A DNA stretch of 64,000 nucleotides, from the NCBI RefSeq assembly GCF_030272615.1, contig NW_026729141.1:113239-177238 (forward strand). Reading direction: 5' to 3'. The position numbers and the translations under genes were made by a program. This document shows, piece after piece, positions 10,518-25,100 of this stretch; positions within the stretch are counted from its first letter, which is position 1; the number at the start of each line of letters is the position of its first letter. The notes under the pieces were generated by a model that saw nothing but the letters and a program-made list of their open reading frames with translations, made no database searches and had not been told where the DNA came from. This DNA is from Cryptomeria japonica. Its lineage: Eukaryota; Streptophyta; Pinopsida; Cupressales; Cupressaceae.

Positions 10518-13500
10518 CTGTGGAATTTTATTAGAAGTCATCGTTCTAATACTTTGTATCACATTACACTTAGGAGAATTATCACTTTGAGCTCTTACCC
10601 AACTATTTCCCTTGCATCCTTCATTGTGTACCGCTCTGAAGGGCTATAAGCACCATTCCATAAATTTGGAAGAGATGGAATCTCTAAAGGAAATGATTGT
10701 GTATCTACAATATGCCAATGTAGAACATTCTACATACAGGATATCAAATGTTTAAGATCAGATCACATGAAAAATTTAAAACATGTTACAGTATTTTTAT
10801 TTTATTCAAACATCAAAATCACATCTTATTTGAAATGATACACCCCAGATTCAACATTGTTAAATATACTAAGCTGGAAGTTGATTTCTGATTTTCACTT
10901 TGAAAATCAAGTGAAAGAAGATATCAAATTGTATAGCCAAATGTCAAAGATTTGTAAGTTAAGGCACACCAACAAATAGAGATTTCAATAAAAGAGTTCA
11001 TTAAATTTAAGGGTCTGACCAGTTTTATGTATAATTGAAATAGTTGAAAAGTCAAGCTTGGCAATAACTTAGCAAGCTCAAAAATTTTAAAAACTCGGGA
11101 CTCGGGAAAACCTTGAGAAAAACTCAGCAATAACTTGGCAAATTTATCTAACATTTGAAAATACATAATTTCTTAAATTATTCTTCAAAAACACACAAAT
11201 ATAATCAAATTGTAGAACATAAACTAATTTCCATCATACACAAATCAATGCATATTTTTAGAGAACCTCACATTTTGAATATACATACATGTCAAACTAA
11301 ATCTACGTCTTTTTTTTTCAAAAAAGAATTTATAAATATTATTGACATTATAAAAATATACTAAATATTTTAAATGTATATTAAATCATCTCGTATTATT
11401 TTAAATGCATATTATATATTATTAAATATTATAAATAGATAATATTCAAATAAAATGTATATTTCAGATTTCAAAAAATTTAAATGACAGAATGAATATA
11501 TTATTATATCTGAATAAAAACTTGTTTGTTTGTGGCAAGCAAAAGAACAAATCGAATGAAATTGGTATAGTTTCACTTTCAGATTTAGTAGCTTGTAAAT
11601 GGAAACCTATTACCTTCATGTCATGCCATTGTGTCATTCCCAACGTCATGCATCACGAATATCCCTCTTATCGCGTTCACAAATGACTTAAAAAACTTTT
11701 AAAACCCTAATATTTTTGCCTAATGCCTTTTATGGCAAGTTTTCAAATGTTTTTTTCACGAATTTTGGTGGGTTTTTTGTATGTATCACAGTGATTTAAC
11801 AAGGAAAAGCGGTCGTGAGTACATATGCAAGTGATTTGCTGCCACTTTAGCGTGTGAGTACTTGCACGTCCAACAAGTTATCCACAATTTTTTCAACTAT
11901 AATTGAAACACTAATTAAAAATTAGGTATCAAAGATCAATAATATTAAATATATCGAAATAAATGATTTCACTAAATTTATGGGCCTCATGAAGACAAAC
12001 AACATAAATAGATCAAAATAAGTGAGTTCACTAAATTCATGGGCCTAACAACTTCTATGAATAACTGAAACACTTTGTTAAAACTTAGATATTAAGGATT
12101 TAAAAGATTGAGAGAGAAAGATAGAGGAGTAAAAATATTTCTCTCCCCTTTCTTGATTCCTTAGCTAAATAGGGCTATTGTCATTCTAAATATGGCTGGT
12201 CAAGTACGGCAAAGGTGTAATGGATTTAAAGCTTGAAATGACTATTCTCTTATGGTTAAGTCAACAATGAATTGAAGATCCTATCAAACAATTTAGGTGA
12301 GAACATGAGATTCTATGCATTGCTCCTTTTCTGTTTTGTCCTGTGCAATGTCTACAAAAGTAGGATAAAGATGCACCATCATTATATTTATTCCCCTATT
12401 CGAGAAGCCTTTTTGTTTCAGGTGAACTCTATGCTCATTTCAGGATACTATTGTTGGTTTAGGGGGCAAACATGATATGTACAATTATAAATCACAATTG
12501 CGACTGTATGCATGTCACGTTTTAGGATTAACAGATTCATCATAAAATGCAAACAGACAAAGAATTTGTGAAATTGTGAAATGAGCTGAACATCCAGTCA
12601 ACAGATTTAAAAAACAGCATTGTGATCCTAGTATGATAAAAAAAAATTCCGAGCAAATAATCATTTACAATGTACAACTACACTTTTTATGGAACACTGA
12701 CAATAATGGAATTTAGCATGCCTACCATTTTGTTTTTAGTGGAGACATGTTGGGGTTGCAAAGCTAAATTGAAAAATATAATATGTAAAGAAACATAAAT
12801 AAATGGACTCTTAGCACTTGGGTGGACTCATGTAAGGTGGAAAAGAAAACAACATTGATAGTTGAAAAATGGTACAGTAACAAGCATTCTTTGTAAGTAT
12901 TATTTGTATACAACTGAAGTCTTTATCTAATTTATTCAAGCTTTTTACATAAATATTTATTGAATATTGAATCTTCTTAGCATGTTTTCCAAAAAAAATG
13001 TGTAATTTTAACATGGTATAAAGCAACTGGATCTGTTGTGTAAATGACTAAAGATATGTAAGTTCAATTTTGATCATGGAAATGAGGTACAAAAACAATC
13101 ATTATCTGTGCCTGCAAGGATTGTTTATATTTATATGAAAACTTTGGTATCCAACAGTGCAAAGTTGTATAGCAAGACCAAGTCTGAGCACCACATATAA
13201 GATGATTCACCAATACAAGAAACAAACATAATTGTGAATGGATGTCTAGAGGAAAACTTCAATAGAGGCAACGTGTCATCCAAATCAATGGAATATCCAA
13301 CCATACCACCCACGCTTGACCTTTTAGCCTACCTAACCTAAAAATCAAATTCACTTGGCATATTACTTTGGGCTCAACCACATGGGTTCGTGCTAATGCA
13401 GCATTCCCCACATTAGGGAAACAGGCTAATAATTTTAAACTAGGATAAAAAACTATGCCAAAGACAGACAACATGGTAAGGTGAAGCAATCAGCACTAGC

Positions 13501-14431
13501 AAAACATAAAAACCCTATTCCAAAATGCTTGTGGAAGGTTGTTGAAATGTCAATAGATATCCAAAATAACCTAAGGGATGATCACCACAAATCAAATCCT
13601 TCTTGGGAACCAATGATACACGTTCTAAGCCAAAAATCGGTAAAGGCTCAATTAACCTTATGATTGGTATCAATCAACTAGTCAATTGTGAGTGATATAA
13701 TTAACTAGACAATTACTATATTAATGCATCTGTAATTTTAATTAGTAATCACTTCATTGACTTAATTGACACATTCTACTTGTCCTTTAACTGATCCCCC
13801 CTACGCCTGAATTATTAGCTAATCAACCAAGCAATTACACAAATTTGTATTACTTGTGTGTTAACTAATTAATTTGGTTATTATCAAATTTATTAATTAA
13901 TCAGTCAGCTATTCCATCAACCAGTTTATTAATTAATTTGTAATCATCCTCACATGTCACTTGATTCCTTCCCTCCCCACATTATTTTTTAGTTTTCCTT
14001 CAGATTAACTCCCCTTCCCTTTCTCTAGTTTTCCTCTCTTTTATTCCCTTCGCACTACTAGTGCCAGCCACTTACCATGTTTCATCTTCCCCCACTAATA
14101 TTTATAACTCATAAGAAAAAACCGTTTTAGTTTCAAGCATTGTATTATATTATTTCTTTAACAATGTATCCACTTGCAATATCAGAAAAGTAAGAAAATA
14201 GATTTCCATTTCATCACAGTACGTATAGAAAAGAATCAAAAGGAAGCAGCTTAAGTAGTCCAAGATTCTGAAGAGACAATATGCCCCAGAAGAAATAATC
14301 CACAAATAAGCTGAGAAGAAATACTTAAACTTGTATGTGAAGGTCCATAGATACAATAAAGAAGTGTGGGAATGGAACAATCCTAACCATCAAAAAAGCT
14401 AGAAAATCAAACCCGTTATCCAACATTTTCT

Positions 14432-14485
<54 letters not shown>

Positions 14486-16068
14486 ATCAGAGTTCATTTT
14501 CTTCAAGCATTCTAAGTGATTATTTTTCACAAACCTTAATCTTTTAAAAGGAATGTCCATCAAAAAAGCTATAAACTCAAAACCTTTTTTCAATATTTTC
14601 CATTTTGAGAGAGAGTGAGATATCAATGTTTATGTTCTCCAAGCATTCTTCGTGATTGTTTATTGACAAACGTTAATCTTTTAACAGCAACATCTAATAA
14701 AACTTTTAGAAAAATATATAAAAAGAGAGAACCTACCAACTTTGAGTAAGCCATAGCATCAATCACTTTCTTGATTATCTCTAGGGGTTGAAAATGCCGT
14801 GATGTATCTGCATTAACATTTCAAATTGCAAATGAAAAGGGTAAGAATAAGTCCATTGCCTAGGCTTAAATACAAATAACATGTCCTTTTCTCTTGTAAT
14901 TATTACTGTTGCAATAATAAAATTCAAAGGTTAAATGATATCAACTCAATATGAATGTAAGAAGAAGATTATATGTCAACCAGAATTTATTGGGCCCATG
15001 ATGATGATCCCATTCTATAGCTTTGTGAAGTTCTACATATTACTTCTATTTATCAGATGATAAAAGTAAAATCCCTATGGAGTTTATATGTTTTTGAAAA
15101 TGGTCCAAAACAAATTGTCATGCCCCTGCCGTGTAAGACAGATTGCAGCTTAATAGACGAGATTAGGGCAATAAAGTAATGGAAATTTAAAAGGTCCGGC
15201 TGAGTTTATCATCTTTGCTAGCTGACCAGAATAACCTAAGTGATATATAAACTAGGGCCAACTCAAATTAATGAAGAACAATTAATTTAGGGATGACCTG
15301 ATGAAGAACAATTTCTTGTAAGGCCAACCACGAATTAGTTAAAATAGCAATTTATTTTAATGGGCTGACTAAGTGACTACATAAAGGCAGCAAGTCTATG
15401 TGAAAGGGTGCATCCCTCCGAATGAAAAGGCATAACCCCAGCTGTAAAAGGTATATAAAAAAAAAAGATCAGCTTGAGAGAAGGGCATGAGCCACGGGGA
15501 ATTGAATCATTTATAATAAATTATATTGGGTTCTAGAATATGCAGATCAGCAGAATCATCAACCAGCAAGTACAGTTAAACTATTGCCATAGAGCAATTA
15601 AATCATCAATAAAGATGTCTATATTGAATGGCCAATGTGTTCAAATAGCAGCTAGTTCGGAGACCTATATATAATGTAACTTGTGGATAGGACAGGCCCT
15701 ATAAATGTAACTTGTAATTTGGTTTGACCCTAATTGGGCGATGTACCTTGTGGTCCTATATTGAATGTAACTTGTAGATAGGGTAGGGCCCAATATGTAT
15801 TTTGAGCAATTATGTAATTGGGCTGGGCCCAAACTCATGCAGCGTGTGGTAAAGGCAATCAAGCAATAATGTCTTAATAGGTCAAGACCTATTTGGACGA
15901 TATACATAATATTATTATTAGATTAACAAGGCAGGCTAACTTGAGACTTGACACCACAAGTCAAGTATATAAGCAAGTCATTTGCATAGCATAATGAATT
16001 AATTTCACATACAAGGCGAATCATTCTTAAGGCTGTCAACACATGTAATCTGCTCTCCAACTTTTGGT

Positions 16069-16121
<53 letters not shown>

Positions 16122-19100
16122 CGTGCGAACTTGCTCCTCATCCATTGTGTGAAGGCTAGCTGTTAGGTGATGCTATCAAAATCTTGCGAAGTGAATGAAG
16201 ACTTGCCTTGAGCGAATTTGATGCTGATGATAAGGGCTACAATCTCCATTATCAAATAAAGAGGAATTCAGATCTGCTATCTTGCTGGTTGAACAGCAAT
16301 CTGAGATAAGCACACTTGCCTTGTAATTGCCTACATTTGAGATAATACACATTGTACTTTGTGGCTGGGTTTTTCACCTCCAAGAGGGAGGTTTTCCCAA
16401 GGTATTGGTGTCTTGTTTTGTGTTTTTATTGTTGTTACTGTTCTGTTATAACCTGATTATTTAAGATTAACATCTGATTGCTTAAAATTAACACAATGGA
16501 ATGAAAAGCAGGAGACCTGATCAGATGTACAGATCTGCAATCAGTAATCAGCAGACTAATAATCAAAGAAGGGAAACAATTCAATTAGCACCTTTGCTCA
16601 TAAAGAGCAGATCAGTCATAAGATATAAAGCAAATCAAGTAATCATTCCAAATCTAGCATCATTGGATCATATAGAGAAGTCAATCGATTATAACTAGAT
16701 ATCTAATTTCAAAACTGATAAAAGGATAGTCAGCAGACTTTGATAGGTGCTTGGCCCTAAATCAAGACGTAAGGTTGGCAATTTACATTTCCTTAATATG
16801 CTCCATACCTCATTTGGTGATGCTATGTAATGTCCCCTTTCTAGCTAGTTAATTTGTGATTCGTCGCTAGCCTACTTCTCCATGGTCCCATGGGATAACT
16901 TGGATGGTGAAGGGATTAGAGGATATTTGGCCTAGGCATTTCCAGTTTCAAGCCAACCGAATTGATTTGATGCAATTTTGGGGGAATTACTATTTTTAGC
17001 AAGTCAGCTGGTGTAATGTCCCCGCAATTTTTTTTCAATTTATTTATAGTTACAATCACAACAAGAACCTGTTAAGATTAGGAAATCAAGATACAATAAT
17101 GCTGAAATTGTAACCCTTTCACTTTCTGATCACCAAGTGCCCAATATGGGAAGGTGAGAGCATACGGTCTTGAGGGGATCGTTAGCTTCAAATAACTGGA
17201 AATATTACAATGCTTGGGCGACAATCCATTCCCTTCTGCTTATACAGTAGATGATAGAAAACTAAAGAAATCACCTAGCGGTAAACCAACCAAGGACAAG
17301 CCAAGAAACTGAAATAACAATCACTCAACCAATTATCCAGCGGGAAGACTAGGAATGAAATTAACAGTCAACTCTACCGCTTATGCAACGGGAGGATAGT
17401 AATACAAAATAAGATATAGGCAGCAAGCCAGCCTCGTCCACTTGTTCAGTGGGAAATGAAGAGCAATTTCCAAATATTACTTGCTGATAGTGCTACTATT
17501 CAGCATTACAATAATCATCATGTTTGCAACAAAGATGAATCACTGAACATAGTTGCACATATTGCTCAATCTACTCCACAAGGTACAAGGGACTCTCCAC
17601 ACAAGAAAAACATTCCAAACTCAAAAATCTCAAAATCTGATAAACTCCCAGCATGCTGAAAACACACAGACCAGCAACACCAAATCCCACTAAAACACTC
17701 ACAACTCCCTCAAATCTTAACTGAATGACATGAAACTGAAAGCATATGACTCCTAGGAGGTAGGCAATCAAGCCTAGAACAACAAACTATAACAAATTGT
17801 CCCAAATGCATTATGCACGCATCCCAAAGCACTCAACCACATGGTACGACCAGCTAAGGGGGTGATTTGCTAAAATAAAATCCAAGACAACAATTTAAGC
17901 TCTATAAACTCACAAAATGAATAGCCTAAACCAAACAGAGAGATAGAGGAAATACCCAAAACGAGAAGAATAACACACTGAGACTTACGAACAAATACCT
18001 TCTTCAGCACACCACACGAACAACCTGGACACTCCAAAACTCTTCCAAAAATCAGAAAACAAAACAGAAATCTGCGACATTATTTTCAATCCACTCCTCT
18101 GAGATGAAGAGCAGGCTCTAGCTTGACTAGTTCCTATATTGCAAGCAATGACTAGGAGGTACGCGTTCCCCGAAGCTTCACTCTGCATTTTGATAGTACT
18201 TAGTTATAATATTTGCTCAAAGATCCCAAATAAGAGGCCAACACTCATATTTATAGATTCTGAGGGCTCAAATTCAAATCCAAATGGCGCCCAAATTCCC
18301 CTCATTTCACTTGCATTTCATTTCATGACACCTTCTAGACTTGGCGTTGCATTTTTCATATTTTTCCCTTAGCATATGGCATCCAAACATTACACCCTCC
18401 TTAAGTCGAACTTTTGGAGATAACTTAAGGTGTATAAATATAATGCATTTGTACTTTGGCATCCCACAAGAGGGTGAAATAATTCGCCAAGTAGACTTAG
18501 GATAAAATTATTATTTCCTCCTTTCCTAAGTCGTCAAAAATAATCAAATATTAAAACCTTGTGCCTAAGGTATTAATATATTAAAAATACCTTCTCCTCA
18601 AAGACTAATTATTGCCAAATTGAGTCGGAGACTGAAGTGCTCGAAATCACCAAAACTGAACTGCTAAAAATGGTACTGCCAAATATAGTACTTACTAAAA
18701 ATAGTAAGTCCTGAAAACATCACCAAAAGATTTCTCTTCAAACCTCGTGAGTGAACTCAGAAAACCAAAAAAAACCCTAAAATCTTGACAGTTGCCTCCA
18801 ACTTACTAAAAATAGTAAGTTCGGAAAACTTCTCTAAACTGGATGCATGTCACACCCTACAAAGCTCTCAGAAAACCCAGAAAGAATCCACAATCTAAAT
18901 TGTCGAATTCCAACTCGTCAATCATCAAACAGCTCCTGCAAACCTCCACAAAAGTTGGAAACCCTAATTTCTACTTCCAGTTAGCCTATGAGTCTTCGGG
19001 ATAGGCTAATGGCCAGCTGAACTTCTCATCATTGAGAAGGGAACATTACAGCTGGCTAGGGTAGTGACTCAACATTTCTAGTGCATTCCTGAATCGAAAC

Positions 19101-22100
19101 AATGTCGGTGATGATAGTTGAATACCGACTAGGTAATTTACTTCTAATCGAAGATATTTATTATTTAACGATAAAGTTTAAGTTATAAAGTTAAATTAAA
19201 ATGTTTAACTTTGTGGTTATTTAATAACTTTAGTGGGACCATAAATATAAGTGTTAAAAGAGTTGAATGTCCCCTTTCTTTAAAAAGGTACATGGGTGCC
19301 TTAATGAGGAGATTATAATATTAAAATAAAAGCGATTTCTATTATCCCACATTGCCTGTGAGTTGGGTCAACTTCCTTGGAGAATGAATAAATAGAAGGT
19401 TTGAGAGCTCTTCCAACATGTTGGATTTAATAAGAGTTTATGAAATTGTTTGGAGAGTTCATCTTCTAGGGCTTGGATGATGAAATTCCTCTTTGCTAAC
19501 AATCTCTACGCTGTTGCAAGACACCGTCTGGAGGTTTAGTTTGGTGTTCAAATTAAGGTAAAATCTAATTGCTTCAATTAGCTATTACTTCAGGAGGCTG
19601 ACTTGAGACATTGAAATTGGGATTGGATTGAAAATTATTATTCTCTTGGCTAGGCCGTACCAATTTGATATTTGTTGGAGTTTGTGTTGAGCCGTACTAT
19701 CTTAGAAAGTATTTTACAGCCTTGGGCAATATTAGAAAGGAAAATACAGGTCTGAAACAAACTTGAAGGGGGGGCATACCAATCTGGACATCATCTACAG
19801 CCAGCCATACAAATCACAAATACCTAGCAATGGGTCGTACAGGTTTGAAAGTGCTGAGGGAGGGTGTCATACTAGTCTGAAACCACCTTCAGGAGTGTCG
19901 TCTAGGTCTGCAATCTACAGCAAGGGAGCCTTTTCACATCTGAAACCAAATTAATGGAGTTGTACCATGCTGGATTGTAAAGTCAAGACTCATTAATGCT
20001 GTTATTGTATTTAGTAAACATTCTTATGTTTGGAGCAGCAAATTTGGTACACAAATACTATGTAATGCTTATTATTTGAAGAGAAATCAGAGTAGTGAAC
20101 TATTGTTATTGTTTCTCAAAGTTGTTGGTGTTAGAATAGAGGAAGTGTTTGGCTCATTATTGTTGATATTAATATAGAAAGCTGCAATATCTATGTTTGG
20201 TGTTTATTTGTGTTTATCAATCCCTCTATATCTTTGCAAGTAACTGTAAACTCAGAAAAAAACCAAAATCAGAAAACTCCATAGTCAACTTGCAAGCAAA
20301 CTGTTTGACAAAATTACAGTGAGTGGGAAAGGCAAAAAAAATAGTGGCTAGCAAGGGGGCATCTTACATGCTAAGGAAAAATATAGGAATATCGCAATAG
20401 ATGACATTATAATTGGTATCAAAGCATCGTTCCTGCCAGCCTGATGGGCAAACAGTCAAAGGGCTCTAGAAAGGGAAAAGAAGAAAATTGCAACAAGCAA
20501 CAACCATAACCAAGACAACACAAGGAGTCAACAAATGGAACATGAATTGAGGGCTTTTATGGTGAAAAATGAACAAACAACTCAAGCCCTTCTTCAAACC
20601 CTATAGAATATAAACAATGCCTTGAATACTCTTACACCCAACCACAGAAATGGGAGAAAAAACGTGGAGTTAGGCCCTCTTTCTGGCTCTAAGTGGCTTA
20701 TGAGAAGCAAGGTGGAGTTAGGCCCCTTCCTGGCTCATGGGAGCAAAAAGGTGAGGTAAGGCCCTCTTTCTAGCTCTAAATGGGTTATGAACAACAAGGT
20801 GGGGTTAGGCCCCCTTCCTAGCTCATGGGAGAAGAAAGGTGAGAATAGGCCCTCTTTCTAGCTCTAAGTGGCTTAAGAACAACAAGATGGGGTTAGGCCC
20901 CTTTCCCAGCTCATGGGAGCAGAAAAGTGAGATTATGCCCTCTTTCTAGCTCTAAGTGGCTAATAAGCAGCAAGATGGGGTTAGGCCCCCTTCCCGGCTC
21001 ATGGGAATAGAAAGGTGGGGTTAGGCCCTCTTTCTAGCTCTAAGTGTCATATGAGCAACAAGGTGGGGTTAGGCCCCCTTCCCAGCTCATGGGTGTAGCA
21101 AGGCAAGGTTAGGCCCCCTTCCTAGCTCCTAACAAACCCTTCAATGCACTTGCCTTTTGCAGATCCCAAAACTTCTTTCCTCCTTTGATCCTCCCACCCT
21201 ACAAGTTAAAAATAAATCAATGGATGCATTCTAGTCAATAAGAAGGGATCTAATAATACTTGTATTTGTGTGTATTCTCCGTGTTAGTATATTTTCATGT
21301 GTATGTTTTGTGTTTCTATGTGCATGCTCCATGTTTGGTTCATACCTGATGTGTTTCCAATATGTCTACCCCAATGATTACTATAAACATATTACTAGTA
21401 TCATTTTTGGTTGATCTAGAATATGAGAATAACCAAGAGTGAACCAAAAGATATGAATGTTTTTTAGAAAAGAACAATTTAAGGTCATAGTTGTGTGTCA
21501 TACTTCTAATCCTCATCTTAATATATGGAAGACTCTTAAATTTCAAACCTTGCCAATTTCCAACTCTAGATTATGTTGTTGCAAGTTTTAGCCCAAATTC
21601 ACAACTTAGGGTAATACTAGGGTTACTGAAGCTAATTATATCATATGGAGGATCTAAGGATTACAAATCCCCAAGAGATGATTTGAAACCCTCGCATTTG
21701 CAAAGATTTGGTTAAACCCTGTCATTGCTTGAGGACAAGAAAATTTGGGAAGGGCAGACCGACATGCCGCTGCCTTGTAGGACAGATCACAGCTTAATAG
21801 ATGACATTAGGGAAATAAGTTAAAGGAAATTCAAAAGGACCGTCTAAGTTTATTATCTTTGCTAACTATCCTGAATAACCTAAGTGATGAAATAAACTAG
21901 GGCCGACACAAATTAATGAAGAACAATTTATTTAGGCCGACCTAATGAAGAACAATTCCTTGTAAGGCCAACCACAAATTAACTAAAATACCAATTTATT
22001 TTAATGGGTCGACTAAGTGACTACATAAGGGCAGCAAGTCTATTTGAAAGGGTACATCCCTCCGAATGAAAGGCATAACCCCAGCCATGAAAGGTATATA

Positions 22101-25100
22101 AAGAAGGAGATTGGGTTGAGAGAAGGGCATGAGCCATGGGAAATTGAATCATTTATGGTAAATTATACTGGGTTATAGAATAAGCAAATCAGCAAAATTA
22201 TCAACCAGCAAGTAGGGTTAAACTCTCAGCCATAAAGCGATTAAATCATCAATAAACATGTCTATATCGAATGATCAATGGAATGAAAAGCAAAAGATCA
22301 GATCAGATGTACAGATCAGCAATCAGTAATCAGCAGACTGATAATCAAAGAAGGGAAACAATTCAATTAGCATCTTTGTTCATAAAGAGTGGATCGGTCT
22401 AAGATATAAAGCAGATCAGGTAATCATTCCAAATCTAGCACATCGGATCAGACAGAGAAGTCAATCGATCATAACTGGCTATCTGATTTCAGAGTTGATA
22501 AAAGGATAGTCAGCAGACTTTGATAGGTGTTTGCCCCTAAATCAAAACTTAAAGTTGACAATTTGCAATTCCTTAATATACTTCATACCTCACTTGGTGA
22601 TTCTAGGGCAAAATATAGGAATATCCCAATAGGGGAACATTACAAATTTTTATGTGCTTGAATCAAAATGGATTTGGTTTAAAAAATGATGCACCAAACT
22701 AACAGAGTTCTATCTTTAATTTTGTCTGAAATTTTTTGATATACCTCGAGTATTTTAATATCTCTTGGCACATTTCAATTCCAATTTAAGATGAATCCAG
22801 GCTTGTGGCTGTCATTATCAAAAAAGAATTTGGAGTCAATCACGACATATCAATAATCTCAAACCATCTTGATATATTTCATTGCATTGCATAAGTGTAG
22901 ATAATCAGGCAAAAGATCAAGACACAACTATTATAAAGGCAAAAAATTAAGTGTTTGTACATAGTCCAACACCTATGCACATTATGTCATTTCTTCTCTA
23001 TCTTGCATTGTAAGGAGAGGTCCATGATGTGAAAAAGAAGCCTTACATACTATGATATAGGTTCTGGTTCAGATCTTGGTTGGGATTCACAGATTCAGTT
23101 CGTGCATGTGGAAAAACTCTTTTGGGGCTGGGTTTGTTTTGGGTTCATCCATACAAAAAACATGTAAAAATCGTTAAAATGTATATTTGTAGAAGAAACA
23201 TACATATTTCTCAGTATCTTTTATCTTTATATACAAGAATATTTATAAACCATATAAAATGTTAGTAAATTAATATATTATATAACTATAATACTATAGA
23301 AATATTAATAATTATAATATAAACATATAAATATTATATTTTTTTAAATAATAATATTATCAACAAGATCCACTAAAGTGTAAAGTTGTTGAATTTTCCA
23401 ATCTATCAGCAATAATTCACAAATCTCCAATGCCACATGTAATGTCCCCTTCTTAGTAAGGAGAAACTAGTGGTCTACTAGCCTATTCCAGAGCCCTGTA
23501 GTCTGACTGGAATCAGGAATTAGGGTTTCCCATTTTTGTGGAATACTGCATGAACCAATTGATGCTTGTTTGGTAGGGATTCTTCGATTCCGATTATGGA
23601 TTCCTTTTGGGTTTTTTGAGGGCTTCACAAAGGTATAACATGCATCTTGTTCTGAAGTGATTTTTTAACTTACTATTTTTAGTAAGTTGGTGGCAGTTGA
23701 CTGGATTTTGAGGTTATTCTGGATTTTCCAAGCTCATTCACGGGGTTCGACGAGCATGTTTTTCAGAGTTGTTTTCATGACTTGCTATTTTTATTAAGTG
23801 TCAGTTTAGGCAATACTATTTTTGGCAATCTGGGGCAAAGCTCCAATCCAGTTCAAATTAGTGATTTCCTACACTTCAGTTCATAGTTTGATTTGACAGT
23901 GATCAGTAGTTGATTTATAACTGATTAATTAAATATTATTACTTTATCCTAAAGTTTGATATTTAATTATTTTTACTGATCAATTTTTGGAGGAACGACT
24001 TAGGAGGGAAAAATTATATCATTTATCCTAAGTCATGTTTTATTTCCCTAAGCAGTTGGCATAAAAAAATGAATGTATTTCATGCTCTGTAATGTTAATG
24101 TGTTATAACATGGCGATTTTTGGAAAAGTGTGACTAGGGAGATTGGGAAAGTGGACGCCATGTAATATCCCCTTCTTTTTTTCAACACAACGAGATTCAC
24201 CCGTTAAGGTTAGAACAATCAAACTTCCGCAGAAAGGAAATGCTGAAAGTAACCCTTTCACTTTCTGATCACCGCAAGCCTAGTATGGGAGGGTGAGAGC
24301 ATACAATGTCAAGGGAATCGTTAGCTCAAATAACTGCTCGAAATGAAATCTCAAATACAATACTAGGTGGCAAGCCAGCCCCTTCTGCTTATCCAACGGG
24401 TGTAAGAACTTCTACAGCATTATGGTGGTGCAACCAACCAATTAGAAGATTACAAACTAAAAGAACAATAATCACTCGACCGCTTATGCAGCAAGAGGAC
24501 TAGAAATGAAATAGCAATCAACTCCACCGCTTATTCAGCGAGATGACTGAAAACGAGATTACAAATCAACTCTACCGCTTATGCAGCAGGAGGACAGTAG
24601 GCGGCAAAGCCAACCTCTTCCACTTATGCAGTGGGATTAAGAGCAATAATCCAATTAGTAAGTACTACTAACCAGCTTTACAATGCACAAATATGGATTA
24701 CAAATTAAGAGAAAGCACTATCCAAAAGATAGGCGGCAAGGCCAGCCTCTTCCACTTTGCAGTGGGTCTAAGAAAGATCAATAGAAATTGTTGTTAGTAC
24801 TACTACCAACATTACAATATGAATCATAGAAGATAAGAATGAAGAACCAACAGCTGCAAACAATTACCAAGATCTTTCTCTCCACACAAAAGAACCCACA
24901 CACCCTAAAACCAACTCCACACAAGAAGACACTCCAAATCGGAAAATCTCTAAATCTGATATAATCCCAGCACGCTGAAAACACAGACCAACAACACCAA
25001 ATCCCACTAAAACACTCACAACTCACCCAATTATTAACCGAATGACATGAAACTGAAAGCATATGATCACTAGGAGGCAGGCGATCAATCCTAGGACAAC

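Larger units (their letters stand above)
15116..22644 (+). mobile_element. LTR retrotransposon (non-autonomous), host of a nested stack
   Basis: Two long direct repeats flank an internal region. The 5' LTR is the sum of 15116-15637, 16499-16825 and 20374-20411; the 3' LTR is 21760-22644. They align throughout (CATGCC.CTGCC..GTA.GACAGAT at the start, ATAGGAATATC..AATAG..GACATTA at the end), at about 890 bp each. A primer binding site TGGTATCAAAGC (20414-20425) follows the 5' LTR. A polypurine tract (GAGGACAAGAAAATTTGGGA, 21731-21750) precedes the 3' LTR. CAAAT is found just outside both ends (15111-15115 and 22643-22647), with the right end ambiguous by 2 nt. The internal part is only about 1.35 kb, with a gag-like start and repeats but no protease or polymerase. 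Confidence 0.88.
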
